Shown: positions 22,917 to 31,873, counted from the stretch's first letter. The stretch: DNA of 64,000 nt from Vulcanococcus limneticus LL (GCF_002252705.1 NZ_NQLA01000003.1:1-64000); one strand, 5' to 3'. Notes: generated by a model from the sequence alone, not told the origin. A program made the numbers and translations.

Positions 22917-24266
22917 GTGCCGGAACTGCCAGCATCGCTGCCCACACGGCTGCGATCGATGGACTGGAGCCCGCACTGGTATCCGGTGGCCTACCTCAAG
23001 GACCTGGACCGCTCCCGGCCCACCCCCTTCACCCTGCTGGAGCAGGACCTGGTGCTGTGGTGGGATCGCCATCAGCATCGGTGGCGGGCCTTCGCGGATG
23101 TCTGCCCGCACCGGCTCGTGCCCCTGTCGGAGGGGCGGCTCAATGCCAGCGGCGAGCTGGAATGCCCCTACCACGGCTGGACCTTCAACGGCGACGGGCG
23201 CTGCACCGCCATCCCCCAGGCCGCCCCGGGCACCAATCCCAGTGAACGCCGCAGCCAGTGCCGCAACTACGCCACCGCCGAGGGCCAGGGGCTGCTGTTC
23301 GTCTTCGCGGGAGAGCCGGAGCGGGCGGATCAGGTGCCATTGCCCCTGGTTCCCGTGCTGGACGATCCGGCCCAGGCCAGCTCCTGGACGGTGCAGGACA
23401 CCTTCCGGGATCTGCCGATGGACGCCCTGACCCTGCTGGAGAACGTGCTCGATGTGAGCCACGTGCCCTTCACCCACCACGCCACCGTGGGGCGCCGGGA
23501 GAACGCCGGCCCGGTGGCCCTGCAGCTGGAGAGCTTCGGGCCCGAGGGCTTCACGGGGGTGTGGGAGGAGGGTCCACGGCGGGGCAAGCTCGGCCGCCAG
23601 CACACGCGATTCGTGGCACCGTGCCTGATGTGGCACGACCTCACCGCCAGGGGGTTCGCCCGCATTCTCACGGTGGTCTACGCCACGCCGATCCGCCGGG
23701 GCGAGTGCCGTCTCTTCGCCCGCTTTCCCTTCCAGTTCGCGTCGCCCTGGCCGGGCAGGCTGCTGAAGCTGCGGCCCGAGTGGCTGCAGCACCTCGGCAA
23801 CCACACGGTGCTGGAGGACGACCAGCTCTTCCTGCACTGGCAGGAGCGGGCCCTCGAGGCCAGGGGCGGCAGTCCGGCCGCCGCCCGCGCCTTCCACCTG
23901 GCCAGCGACGCCGATCTCTATGTGAAGGCCCTGCACGACTGGATCAACACCACAGGGGGTGAGCCGTTCAGCGGCACAAGGCTCCCCGCGCGCCTGGGAC
24001 TGGAGGCCCTGATGGACCGGGAGCACACCCACACACGCCACTGCCGCAGCTGCCGCACCGCCCAACGGCGGCTGCGGCTGGGGCGCCAGCTGGGCTGGGG
24101 TGTGCTGCTGGCGGGCCTGGGGGCGGCGGCCTGGCTGGGGGCCAGCCCCGGCGGCGCCGTGGCCCTAGGGGTGATGGCGCTGGTGGCGCTGGCCCAGGTG
24201 CAGGCCGGGCGGTGGCTGGGGCAGCTGCAGCGGGGCACGGGCCAGCCACCGCGCAATCGAAGCTGA
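22917..24266 (+). CDS. Rieske oxygenase of the PaO/Lls1/Tic55 family
   Basis: A 449-aa membrane-anchored non-heme iron oxygenase. The Rieske cluster ligands are CPHRLVPL (near residue 63) and CPYHGWTF (near 83). The mononuclear iron site is ENVLDVSHVPFTHH (about residues 175-190). Near the C-terminus a CxxC (HCRSCRTAQ, near 375) and two hydrophobic anchors match pheophorbide a oxygenase-type proteins, which oxidise chlorophyll-derived or similar ring substrates using ferredoxin. The bacterial substrate is not established. The start is a GTG 4 bases after the PgpH-like stop, so the two are probably cotranscribed; ATG 22959 is the alternative. Confidence 0.85.
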   Translation: MPELPASLPTRLRSMDWSPHWYPVAYLKDLDRSRPTPFTLLEQDLVLWWDRHQHRWRAFADVCPHRLVPLSEGRLNASGELECPYHGWTFNGDGRCTAIPQAAPGTNPSERRSQCRNYATAEGQGLLFVFAGEPERADQVPLPLVPVLDDPAQASSWTVQDTFRDLPMDALTLLENVLDVSHVPFTHHATVGRRENAGPVALQLESFGPEGFTGVWEEGPRRGKLGRQHTRFVAPCLMWHDLTARGFARILTVVYATPIRRGECRLFARFPFQFASPWPGRLLKLRPEWLQHLGNHTVLEDDQLFLHWQERALEARGGSPAAARAFHLASDADLYVKALHDWINTTGGEPFSGTRLPARLGLEALMDREHTHTRHCRSCRTAQRRLRLGRQLGWGVLLAGLGAAAWLGASPGGAVALGVMALVALAQVQAGRWLGQLQRGTGQPPRNRS

Positions 24267-24275
24267 ACCGGGCGA

Positions 24276-24350
24276 CTGCGGCAGCCGGCTCTGCGGCAGC
24301 TGTGTCTGCGGCAGCTCTCTCTGCGGCAGGCACTCCTACGGCAGGCCCTG
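24276..24350. repeat. five tandem 15-bp repeats with palindromic core
   Basis: Units begin at 24276, 24291, 24306, 24321 and 24336, exactly 15 bases apart. Each has CTGCGGCAG (CTACGGCAG in the last), a 9-mer whose arms CTGC and GCAG are complementary. The six bases between cores vary. The array fills most of the gap between the convergent oxygenase and DUF2207 genes. No T-run follows on either strand, so it is not a standard terminator. Confidence 0.85.
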
Positions 24351-24353
24351 GCT

Positions 24354-26249
24354 TCAGAAGCCGCCGCCGCCGCCGCCGCCATCGCCACCCCCCGAGCTGC
24401 CGCCGCCTGAGCTGCCACCCGAGCTGGAGCTGCTAGGGGAGGTGTGCATCGAGCTGCTGGCACTGCGGCAGCAATCGCTGAGGCTGTGGCCGAAATCGGT
24501 GGCATTGAAGCTGTCGCCGCTGAAGCCCGGACCGCCGGCTCCCGAGCTGTCGTCGTACCAGCTGGGTGGCGCCACGAGGATGCCTTTGAAAGCCGCGCTC
24601 CAGGCCAGGGCCTGGCCGGCGGCGATGGCGTAGGGCAGGTAGCGCTCGAACAGCTCCGGCGTGAGCGGCAGCCGCTGGAAGCGGGGCGCCTCCACCCGGC
24701 CCAGGAACTCGTGGAAGCCCAGGGTCTGGCGCAACAGCACGGTGCCCCGGGTGGTGCGGCTGGGCATGATCCAGGTGAAGAGCAGGATCAGCACCAGGCT
24801 GAGCAGCAGGGCCACCCCGATCCACCAGGGATCGGCCTGGCCCTGGAGGGCCACGATCTCGGGCGGCAGCACCAGCCGCAGCAGCAGCGCCAGCACGAGC
24901 ACCGCGGCGATCGAGCCGAAGAAGGTGGCCGCCCGCACCGCACTGGGCCAGGCCCGGTAGACCTTCTGGGCCAGCAGGGCCTCGCGCACCAGCTTCTCGA
25001 AGCCGGGCACATGCACGTAGTAGGTGTTGCGCAGGGCGTCGGTGTCGGTGCTCGCACCGGGTTCCTCGCTGGGGAAGAGGGTGGAGAGCAGGTAGCGCTC
25101 GTGGGGCTGGAGCTGCCGCTGGCGCTCGCGATCACTCAGCAGCGTGAAGCGGTAGAGCTTGGAGCTGAAGAGCAGCAGCACCGCCCGCGTCTGGGCCTCG
25201 ATGCGCAGGTGGCCCTTCACCGCCAGATCCACCAGCGTGGCCCCCAGGGCTTCAGGACTCACCCCCTCGGCCACCAGGCTGGCCAGCAGCGCCGGCGCCA
25301 GGCTTTCGGGGGGCTCGTAGGTGACCGGGACCGGGCCAAGGCGAGGATCGCGGCCAACGCGATACCAGAGCAGACCGAGCGGCAGGCCAACCAGAAGCGG
25401 CAGCAGCAGCACCAGCCGCGCCTGCAGCCAGCGCAGGGCCCATTGCAGCGGCGTGGGTTCCGCCACCAGCCCCTTGGCAAAGCCCACCGCCAGGGTGAGT
25501 CCCTCCCCGGGCTCCAGCCCCCGGGTGGAGCTGGCCGTGATCCCATCCGGGCCGATCTGCAGGCGGGCCTCGCTGGCGGTGGAGCCGGCCACGCCGGTGT
25601 ACACCGAGGCCCTGAGATTGCTTGCCCCCTCAGGCAGGCGCACCCGGGCTGTGACCCGCTCGATCGGAATCCGCCAGCCGTTGCCGGTGACGTTCCAATA
25701 GAGCTCGTCGTGGCTGGGGTAGAAGCGAATGCCGTTCCTGACCCGGTAGCGAATCACGGCGCGGCGGGTGGCGTCGCGGGCCTCCGGGATGAAGATCTTC
25801 AGCTGGCGCTGAGCGCCCTGGATGCTGGTTTCGTAGCGATACGGGTGACCCTCGCCATCGCTGACCGACAGCAGCCGCCAGCCCAGCGGCTCGGGGCCCT
25901 GGGGTCGGCGGGCCACCAGGGGAATCTCGCGGACCAGGCCGTTCCAGGAACCCTGGAATCGGGCCGTGAGCGTCTCTGTCACCTCCACCGAGCCGGTGCG
26001 ATCCACCAGCGCCTGCATCTGGAAGTTGGTGAGCTGCAGCTGGCGGCCGGAGGCCTGGGCCTGGGCCGGGTGCCCCGGCGGCCAGGCCACCAGCAGGAAG
26101 CTCAGCAGGGCGCCAAGCAGGCCCATCAGCCGCCAGGGGCGGGGGAGGCTCCCGGCGGGCCTGCCGGCGGGGCGCGACCCAGCGAGGCCATGGCCAGAGC
26201 GAGGCCCAGCGGCGCCAGCCCTGGAGCCAGGCCGACCTGCGCCCGCCAT
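24354..26249 (-). CDS. DUF2207 (YciQ-like) membrane protein
   Basis: A 631-aa predicted membrane protein. After a 41-residue Gly/Arg/Pro-rich leader comes a signal segment (MGLLGALLSFLLVAW), an extracytoplasmic beta domain (LTNFQMQALVDRTGSVEVTE), then three membrane segments and a cytoplasmic region. The tail is Ser/Gly-rich and ends in a run of Gly, as is common in this family. The ATG at 26249 overlaps the lemA stop (TGATG), which supports the longer form; ATG 26126 would begin exactly at the signal segment. LemA plus DUF2207 pairs are frequent in bacteria, but the function is unknown. Confidence 0.85.
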   Translation of the reverse strand: MAGAGRPGSRAGAAGPRSGHGLAGSRPAGRPAGSLPRPWRLMGLLGALLSFLLVAWPPGHPAQAQASGRQLQLTNFQMQALVDRTGSVEVTETLTARFQGSWNGLVREIPLVARRPQGPEPLGWRLLSVSDGEGHPYRYETSIQGAQRQLKIFIPEARDATRRAVIRYRVRNGIRFYPSHDELYWNVTGNGWRIPIERVTARVRLPEGASNLRASVYTGVAGSTASEARLQIGPDGITASSTRGLEPGEGLTLAVGFAKGLVAEPTPLQWALRWLQARLVLLLPLLVGLPLGLLWYRVGRDPRLGPVPVTYEPPESLAPALLASLVAEGVSPEALGATLVDLAVKGHLRIEAQTRAVLLLFSSKLYRFTLLSDRERQRQLQPHERYLLSTLFPSEEPGASTDTDALRNTYYVHVPGFEKLVREALLAQKVYRAWPSAVRAATFFGSIAAVLVLALLLRLVLPPEIVALQGQADPWWIGVALLLSLVLILLFTWIMPSRTTRGTVLLRQTLGFHEFLGRVEAPRFQRLPLTPELFERYLPYAIAAGQALAWSAAFKGILVAPPSWYDDSSGAGGPGFSGDSFNATDFGHSLSDCCRSASSSMHTSPSSSSSGGSSGGGSSGGGDGGGGGGGF

Positions 26250-26797
26250 CAGAAACGGACCTGGGGTGCGGCGGCTTCGCTCGGATCCTCCAGCTCAAAG
26301 AACAGGCGACGCCGAAACCCGAAGGACGAAGCGATCAGATTGGAGGGAAACTGCACGATCGCCGTGTTCAGATCCCGCACCACGGCGTTGTAGTAGCGGC
26401 GGGCGCTCTGCAGCGCCTCCTCGATCGAGCCCAGGCTGGCCTGCAGGGTCTGGAAGCTCTCCACGGCCCGCAGGGCGGGGTAGGCCTCGGCCAGGGCGAA
26501 CAGCTGGCGCAGGCTGGAGCCGAGGCGCTGCTCGGCCTGTTGCTGCTCGGCGATTCCCGTGGCCGCCACAGCCGCGTTGCGGGCCTCGATCACGGCCTTG
26601 AAGGTGGACTGTTCGTGGCTGGCGTAGCCGCGCACCGTCTCGACGAGGTTGGGCACCAGATCGTGGCGCCGCTTCAGCTGCACGGCGATGTCGGCCTCGG
26701 CGTTGTCGGCCAGCACGCCGAGCTGGGCCAGCCGGTTGTAGAGCAGCACCACCACCAGGGCGCCCCCGGCGACGAGCCCCAGCACGAGCAGCGACAT
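26249..26797 (-). CDS. lemA: LemA family protein
   Basis: A 182-aa protein with one N-terminal membrane anchor (LLVLGLVAGGALVVVLLYN) followed by a long helical domain. The family signature is LKRRHDLVPNLVETVRGYASHE. The ATG start is clear. It is translationally coupled to the DUF2207 gene through TGATG. LemA proteins are helical envelope proteins of undefined role; the coupling suggests the two act together at the membrane. Confidence 0.92.
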   Translation of the reverse strand: MSLLVLGLVAGGALVVVLLYNRLAQLGVLADNAEADIAVQLKRRHDLVPNLVETVRGYASHEQSTFKAVIEARNAAVAATGIAEQQQAEQRLGSSLRQLFALAEAYPALRAVESFQTLQASLGSIEEALQSARRYYNAVVRDLNTAIVQFPSNLIASSFGFRRRLFFELEDPSEAAAPQVRF

Positions 26798-26895
26798 GGC
26801 CGGTTCCCCGGAGCTCCGAAAAGCGTAGGGGCAATCCCCAGAGGGGCAAGCCGACCCATACCGGCCGGAGCGGCGGCGAGCCCAGCTGGCCGATT

Positions 26896-27507
26896 TCAGA
26901 ACGGGCAGGGACTGAGGAACTGCAGCGGCTCGCCGCTGCGGGGATCGGGGAAGGCCAGCTGGGTGGCGTGCAGCCGCAGCCGCGGGGCCGGGCCCTGGCC
27001 ATCGGGCGGCAGACCGTAGAGGGGATCTCCGAGGATCGGATGGCCGATCGCCGCCAGGTGCACCCGCAGCTGGTGGGAGCGGCCGGTGTGGGGCCGCAGC
27101 TCCAGCCGGCTCCAGCCGCCATGGGCGCTGAGCAGGCGCCAGTCGCTGCGGCAGGGCTTGCCGGCCGGATCGGGGCCGTAGAGCGGTGGCCGCTGGCAGC
27201 GCTTGGCCAGGGGCAGGCGGATCGAGCCCTCGGCCGCCGCCGGCACCCCCCGTACGTCGGCGCGGTAGTGCTTGAGCACCTTCCGCTCGGCGAACAGGCG
27301 GCTCAAGCCACGGTGCAGATCAGGCTCCGTGGCCAGCAGCAGCAGGCCGGAAGTGTCGCGATCGAGGCGGTGCACCAGCTGCGCCGAGGGCCAGCGCCGC
27401 CGCAGCCGGGTCAGCAGCGAATCGGCCAGCGCCGGCCCCAGCCCCGGCTGGCAGAGCAGACCCGCCGGCTTCTCCACCACGAGCAGGCCACCGCCGTGAT
27501 GCCACAC
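26896..27507 (-). CDS. RluA-family RNA pseudouridine synthase
   Basis: A 203-aa enzyme that would isomerise uridine in rRNA or tRNA. The catalytic motif HRLDRDTSGLLLLA holds the nucleophilic Asp, and the later HTGRSHQLRVHLAAIGHPILGD is typical of the family. There is no S4 domain, and the protein is short for RluA enzymes. The GTG start gives VWHHGGGLLVVEKPAG, with 23 bases after the stop of the GGDEF gene; the frame is open a little further upstream. Target positions cannot be told from sequence. Confidence 0.85.
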   Translation of the reverse strand: MWHHGGGLLVVEKPAGLLCQPGLGPALADSLLTRLRRRWPSAQLVHRLDRDTSGLLLLATEPDLHRGLSRLFAERKVLKHYRADVRGVPAAAEGSIRLPLAKRCQRPPLYGPDPAGKPCRSDWRLLSAHGGWSRLELRPHTGRSHQLRVHLAAIGHPILGDPLYGLPPDGQGPAPRLRLHATQLAFPDPRSGEPLQFLSPCPF

Positions 27508-27530
27508 AGGCGGATCGGCCAGCGGCGCGG

Positions 27531-28526
27531 TCAGGAACCCAGCACGGTGGCGATCTGATCGCGGCCGTTGCCCTTGGCGAGATAGAGGGCCTGATCGGCC
27601 CGATAGAAGAGGTCGGCGAAGTTGCGGTCGGAGGGGGCCAGGCTCGAGAGGCCGCCGCTGATGTGGGGCTGATAGCCGGAATGGTTGAACACCCCGCCCA
27701 TGGCGGAGATCTCCACGCGGATCGCCTCGGCCAGGCCGATGGCTTCACTGCTGTCCCGGCCCACGAGCAGCAGGGCGAACTCCTCGTCGCCGATGCGCCC
27801 GAACAGGTCCGCCTCCCCCAGCCGGGCCCGGCACATCCGGCAGACGTCGAGCAGCACCCGATCACCGGCCTCGTGGCCCCAGCGGTTGTTGATCTGGCGG
27901 AAGTCGTCGATATCGATATTGAGTAGCGAGAGGGGCCGCCCCTCCTGGCGGGCCCTCTCCACCTCCCGCTCGCAGAGGCGGAAAAAGGCACCGCGGTTGT
28001 AGAGCCCCGTCACGGGGCAGATGCTGGTGAGCCGCCGCAGCTCCAGCTCCCGCACCACCAGCTCCGCCAGGTTGTGCAGCACCTGCACCTGCTCGGGGCT
28101 GAACTGGCGGGGTTGCCGATCGATCACGCAGAGGGTGCCGAGGTTGTGGCCCTCGGGCGACCGCAGCGGTGCACCGGCGTAGAAACGCACCCGGGGCTCC
28201 CCGAGCACCAGCGGGTTGTTGCGGAAGCGCTCGTCCTCCAGGGCATCGGGCACCACCAGCACCGTGTCACCGGCGATGGCGTGGGCGCAGAAGGCCATCT
28301 CCCGCGGCGTCTGGTGGGCCTCCAGGCCCTGGCGAGACAGGAACCACTGGCGGTCGCGATCCACCAGCGACACCAGGGCGATCGGAGCCCCCAGCACGGC
28401 GCTGGTCAGGTGCACGATCCGATCAATGTGCTCATCCGGCGGGCTGTCGAGCACGCCGTGGCGCTCGAGGTCGCGCAAGCGCTGTTCCTCATCCGCCGGG
28501 ATCGGGTAGTCGGGGAAGGGCGACAT
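27531..28526 (-). CDS. GAF-GGDEF protein with altered GGDEF motif
   Basis: A 331-aa cytoplasmic signalling protein. Residues 25-160 form a GAF sensor domain (FCAHAIAGDTVLVVPDA, FYAGAPLRSPEGHNLGTLCV). Residues 170-325 form a GGDEF domain (VTGLYNRGAFF, DIDDFRQINNRWGHEAGDRVL). The active-site motif is written RIGDEEFA near residue 243, i.e. GDEEF where GGDEF or GGEEF is expected, so the second Gly is Asp. The enzyme may still make c-di-GMP, or may only bind nucleotide; sequence does not decide. No EAL domain occurs in the window. Confidence 0.88.
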   Translation of the reverse strand: MSPFPDYPIPADEEQRLRDLERHGVLDSPPDEHIDRIVHLTSAVLGAPIALVSLVDRDRQWFLSRQGLEAHQTPREMAFCAHAIAGDTVLVVPDALEDERFRNNPLVLGEPRVRFYAGAPLRSPEGHNLGTLCVIDRQPRQFSPEQVQVLHNLAELVVRELELRRLTSICPVTGLYNRGAFFRLCEREVERARQEGRPLSLLNIDIDDFRQINNRWGHEAGDRVLLDVCRMCRARLGEADLFGRIGDEEFALLLVGRDSSEAIGLAEAIRVEISAMGGVFNHSGYQPHISGGLSSLAPSDRNFADLFYRADQALYLAKGNGRDQIATVLGS

Positions 28527-28628
28527 CCAAAACTCCCATCCGCTGCATTGAGCCTAGGAGTGCTGGGCGGGGATGCGGCGGGGGCGGGTCGGCGTCGCCA
28601 CACTGCGGGCAACAGCGCGAGGCAGCCC

Positions 28629-29006
28629 ATGGCCCTGGATCGCTTCAAACAGGCCCTGGCCGCCCTGCTGGAGCAGGCCCCGGAAGATCCCCTGGCCCGC
28701 GACGAATACCTGGAGCTCCAACCCCTGCCGAGCGAGGGCGCCAACGACTTCGCCGTCTACCTGTGCGACGAGGAGCACGAGCTGTTCGCCCTCGTGTACC
28801 AGGAGCGGCTGTTCCAGGAGGGCGAGGCCGGCCAGGAGGCGGTGCAGGAGCTGGTGGGGCCCTACCTGGAACGCACCTACGGCCTGGGAGCAGGCGACTG
28901 GAGCGCGGTGGCCCCCTTCGATCTGGGCTGGCGCAGCCGCGAGTTCCACTGGTTCATCGAGTTCAGCGTGCCGGGCCTCATCCCCAACTGCCGCTTCGAC
29001 GCCTGA
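28629..29006 (+). CDS. conserved acidic protein of unknown function
   Basis: A 125-aa soluble, acidic protein from a clear ATG (MALDRFKQALAALLEQAPED). It is rich in Glu, Leu and aromatics near the end (WRSREFHWFIEFSVPGLIP). There is no signal peptide or membrane segment. It is divergent from the GGDEF gene and convergent with the glutamine-synthetase-like gene. I do not recognise the family; its codon use is like the neighbours and its frame is well defined. Confidence 0.7.
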   Translation: MALDRFKQALAALLEQAPEDPLARDEYLELQPLPSEGANDFAVYLCDEEHELFALVYQERLFQEGEAGQEAVQELVGPYLERTYGLGAGDWSAVAPFDLGWRSREFHWFIEFSVPGLIPNCRFDA

Positions 29007-29020
29007 TCCGGCCCCTCGCT

Positions 29021-30514
29021 TCAACCGGAGCTGGGGTCGCCCCCCAGGGGCAGCCAGCGAGTGGAGGCCACAAGGGCCTCAGCGTCCAGACCGGCGCAAC
29101 GGCGCAGTTCCGCCTGCTGGCTGTCCACCAGGGTGTCGTGCAGCACGGCACCCATGGCCTGGCGCAGCAGCGGACTGGCGGCAAAGGCAGCACTGGCGGC
29201 ACCCAGATCCTCGGGCAGCCGCGCCGGCGCGGCGCTGCCGAGCGCGGCGGGATCGCCCCGCACCGGATCGGGCAGCGGCCGGGGGTGCGCCAGGCCATCG
29301 CCGATCACCGCCTGCAGGGCACCGAGCAGCAGGTAGGGGTTGGCGGCCAGATCGGCCACCTTCAACTCCAGGTGGGCCGCCGCCCCATCCCCACCCGTCG
29401 GAATCAGCCGCAGGGCCGCCTCCCGGTTCTCCACCCCCCAGGCCTGGAACGGCGCCGACCAACGGCCGGGCCCCAGCCGCCGGTACGACACCCCCAAGGG
29501 GCAGGCCAGCGGCAGCAGCGCCGGCAGCTGCTCCAGCAGGGCACCCAGGACACCGGCCCCGGCGGCCGTGAGACCGGCCGGGCCGTCGCCGCCCTGGAGC
29601 AGGGGCAGCCCAGCGCAGCGCACACTCACATGCACGTGGCCGCCGTTGCCCACCCGCTCGGCGGCCGGCAGCGGGCTAAAGCTGCAGCGCCAGCCGAAGC
29701 GGGCGGTGACCCGCTGGATCAACAGCCTGGCGGCCACCAGCTGGTCGGCGGCCGCGAGCGGATCGCCCGGCGCCAGGGAGAGTTCGAACTGGCCGGCGCC
29801 GTACTCGGGATGGAACTGCAGCCAGGGCAGGTCCGCCGCGTCGAGGGCGTCGGTGATGGCTGCGGCGTAGTCGAGGGCGGCCACCAGGCGGTCGGCGCCG
29901 TAGGGCCCGCCGGCCATCGCCGGGTGCGCCTCGCCCCTGGGCCCGGGGTTGGCCACCAGCCACTCCAGCTCGAAGCCCGCCCGCAGCTCCACCCCCTGGG
30001 CGGCCAGGGCCTGCTGCTGGCGGCGGCAGAAGCTGCGCTGGTCAGCCGGGTAGGGCTGACCGTCGCGGTCGTGGCGATCGCCCGGCGCCCAGGCCCAACC
30101 GCTGGCTGGCTCCAGCGGCCGCAGGGCCGCCAGATCGGGCAGCAGCCGCAGGTCACCATCGGGGCGGGCCAGGCGCTGGCCTGGGTCGATCACCCCATCA
30201 ATGCGAAAGGCGTCGGACACCGGCGAGAAACCCACCCCCCAGCGGCCCGCGACCTGCAGCTGGGTCACCGGCACCACCTTCACCAGCGGCAGGCCGGCAT
30301 GGGTCACGAAGGTGATCGCCAGACGGCGCAGGCCCTGATCGAGCAACGCCTGCTGCAGCTCCGCCAGCTGCGGGGCGCTTGGCGGTCCAGGTCGGGAATC
30401 AGCGAGCGGATCAGCTGGCCGCTCGGGAGGGGGTTGGGGCGGCAGTTCGGGCGGGAGTTCGGCAGTGCTCAAGCCAGGCCTCCGGCGCAGACCGGAACGG
30501 GCAACCAGCCCCAT
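29021..30514 (-). CDS. glutamine synthetase family ligase
   Basis: A 497-aa member of the glutamine synthetase fold, probably an ATP-dependent gamma-glutamyl ligase rather than the housekeeping enzyme. The metal-site residues look intact: GFELEWLV (E-x-E), HPEYGAGQFELSL, and NGGHVHVSV. The Arg residues in SYRRLGPGRWSAP and NREAALRLIP are present. Where glutamine synthetases have RIExR, this protein has HLELKVAD, so one Arg is His and one is Lys. The Pro-rich N-terminus is unusual. The start at ATG 30514 leaves 30 bases to the divergent cysteine hydrolase gene. The substrate is not known. Confidence 0.82.
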   Translation of the reverse strand: MGLVARSGLRRRPGLSTAELPPELPPQPPPERPADPLADSRPGPPSAPQLAELQQALLDQGLRRLAITFVTHAGLPLVKVVPVTQLQVAGRWGVGFSPVSDAFRIDGVIDPGQRLARPDGDLRLLPDLAALRPLEPASGWAWAPGDRHDRDGQPYPADQRSFCRRQQQALAAQGVELRAGFELEWLVANPGPRGEAHPAMAGGPYGADRLVAALDYAAAITDALDAADLPWLQFHPEYGAGQFELSLAPGDPLAAADQLVAARLLIQRVTARFGWRCSFSPLPAAERVGNGGHVHVSVRCAGLPLLQGGDGPAGLTAAGAGVLGALLEQLPALLPLACPLGVSYRRLGPGRWSAPFQAWGVENREAALRLIPTGGDGAAAHLELKVADLAANPYLLLGALQAVIGDGLAHPRPLPDPVRGDPAALGSAAPARLPEDLGAASAAFAASPLLRQAMGAVLHDTLVDSQQAELRRCAGLDAEALVASTRWLPLGGDPSSG

Positions 30515-30544
30515 GATTGCCGCGATTCCGCTCCCGCGCCGCCC

Positions 30545-31201
30545 ATGGATCCGCGCCGCACGGCCCTGCTGCTGGTGGATCTGCAGGAGGGCACCTGCGG
30601 GGCGGAGCAGGCCAGCCAGAGGCCTGGCTTCCACGGGCTGTTCCGCCAACGGACCCTGCCGGCCCTGCAACGGGCCCTTGCCCTGGCCCGGCGCCAGGGT
30701 TTCGAGGTGATCCACACCGTGATCGCCAACCTCACCGCCGATGGCCGCGACCGCAGCCTCGACTACAAGCGCTGCGGCATGGGTTTCCCGCCAGGCTCAG
30801 CGCAAACCCGGGTGATCGCCGAGCTGGCGCCGCTGGCGGATGAGCTGGTGCTGCCCAAGAGCTCCTCCTCGCCCTTCAACTCCACGGCGCTCGACTACCT
30901 GCTGCGCAACATCGGCATCGAGAGGCTGATCGTGGCCGGCATCCTCACGGATCAATGCATCGATCACACCGTGAAGGATGCCGCCGACCGGGGCTATCGG
31001 GTGATCTGCCTCACCGATGCCTGCATGGCAGAGAGCCTGGAGCGCCATCAAGCCGCCCTCGACTGCTTCCGGGGCTACGGCGAGCTGATCGCGGTGGCGG
31101 AGCTGGCGGAGCGCCTGGGCCGTCGCGGGAACCTCGATGGCGCCGCCCAGCGTGACGCAGTCGCTCCCCAGCCATCCCTCAATCAGGACGCGGACGCTTG
31201 A
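30545..31201 (+). CDS. isochorismatase-like cysteine hydrolase
   Basis: A 218-aa cytoplasmic hydrolase. The catalytic triad of the family is visible: Asp in LLLVDLQEGTCG, Lys in LVLPKSSSSPFNST, and nucleophile Cys in AGILTDQCIDHTVKDAADRGY. Members act on amides and related C-N bonds (nicotinamide, N-carbamoyl compounds, isochorismate and others), and the substrate here is unknown. It starts at ATG 30545, divergent from the glutamine-synthetase-like gene. Its last 23 bases overlap the convergent gene downstream. Confidence 0.85.
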   Translation: MDPRRTALLLVDLQEGTCGAEQASQRPGFHGLFRQRTLPALQRALALARRQGFEVIHTVIANLTADGRDRSLDYKRCGMGFPPGSAQTRVIAELAPLADELVLPKSSSSPFNSTALDYLLRNIGIERLIVAGILTDQCIDHTVKDAADRGYRVICLTDACMAESLERHQAALDCFRGYGELIAVAELAERLGRRGNLDGAAQRDAVAPQPSLNQDADA

Positions 31202-31733
31202 ACGTGATCCGGTAGGACTCCCGGAGCACCCCCGGGGGGTCCGCGGAGGGGATGTCCACGCCAGCCTGGCCGCTGGCAGCTCCGCTGGGGGCCTGGCTGA
31301 CCGTGGCCATCACCAGCTCCCAGCCCCGATCGCCCAGCAGGTCGAGCAGCTCATGGAACTGGTGGGCCCGCACGCCGTCCGGCGCCCCCAGCTCGAAAGG
31401 CAGTCCGTTGATCCGCACCCGCTCCAGCTCGGTGGATCTGCCGTCGTCGAGGAGATCCAGGCGCAGCACCAGATATTGCCAGCGCGGTCCGCTGGCCCGA
31501 CCCACCACCTCCTCAATGCTCAGGGGCTGGGCCCCAGGGGCCGGGGCCGCATGGGAGGGGATCCAACTGCGCAGGGCCTCCGGCGACACCAGGGCCAGGC
31601 GGTCGCCCTGGGCATCGACGAGGGCATAGCCCTCAGGCTGCAGGTGGCTGCGCGCCTCATCGGGACGCTGGTCGGCGGAGAGGAGCCGAAGACCGCGGGC
31701 CACGGCCACGGCCGTATCGAATTCGGAGAGCAT
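31179..31733 (-). CDS. conserved hypothetical protein
   Basis: A 184-aa soluble protein beginning MLSEFDTAVAVARGLRLLSA. The middle is a beta-rich region (QYLVLRLDLLDDGRSTELER) and the C-terminal part ends RESYRITFKRPRPD. A longer frame exists to 31853 but has no better start. Its stop lies inside the end of the cysteine hydrolase gene on the other strand. I do not recognise the family. It is divergent from the RND adaptor. Confidence 0.65.
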   Translation of the reverse strand: MLSEFDTAVAVARGLRLLSADQRPDEARSHLQPEGYALVDAQGDRLALVSPEALRSWIPSHAAPAPGAQPLSIEEVVGRASGPRWQYLVLRLDLLDDGRSTELERVRINGLPFELGAPDGVRAHQFHELLDLLGDRGWELVMATVSQAPSGAASGQAGVDIPSADPPGVLRESYRITFKRPRPD

Positions 31734-31873
31734 CGCCAGGGCAGCGGGCCATGGTTGAACCGTAGGCACGGCGACAGGCCTCCACCAGGGCGTCTGCACG
31801 GGGCATCCCCAGGGCCCACCGCCCACTACGGATGCGCCAGGGGCAGGCGACAAGCCCCGGCTGAGCCATCACA

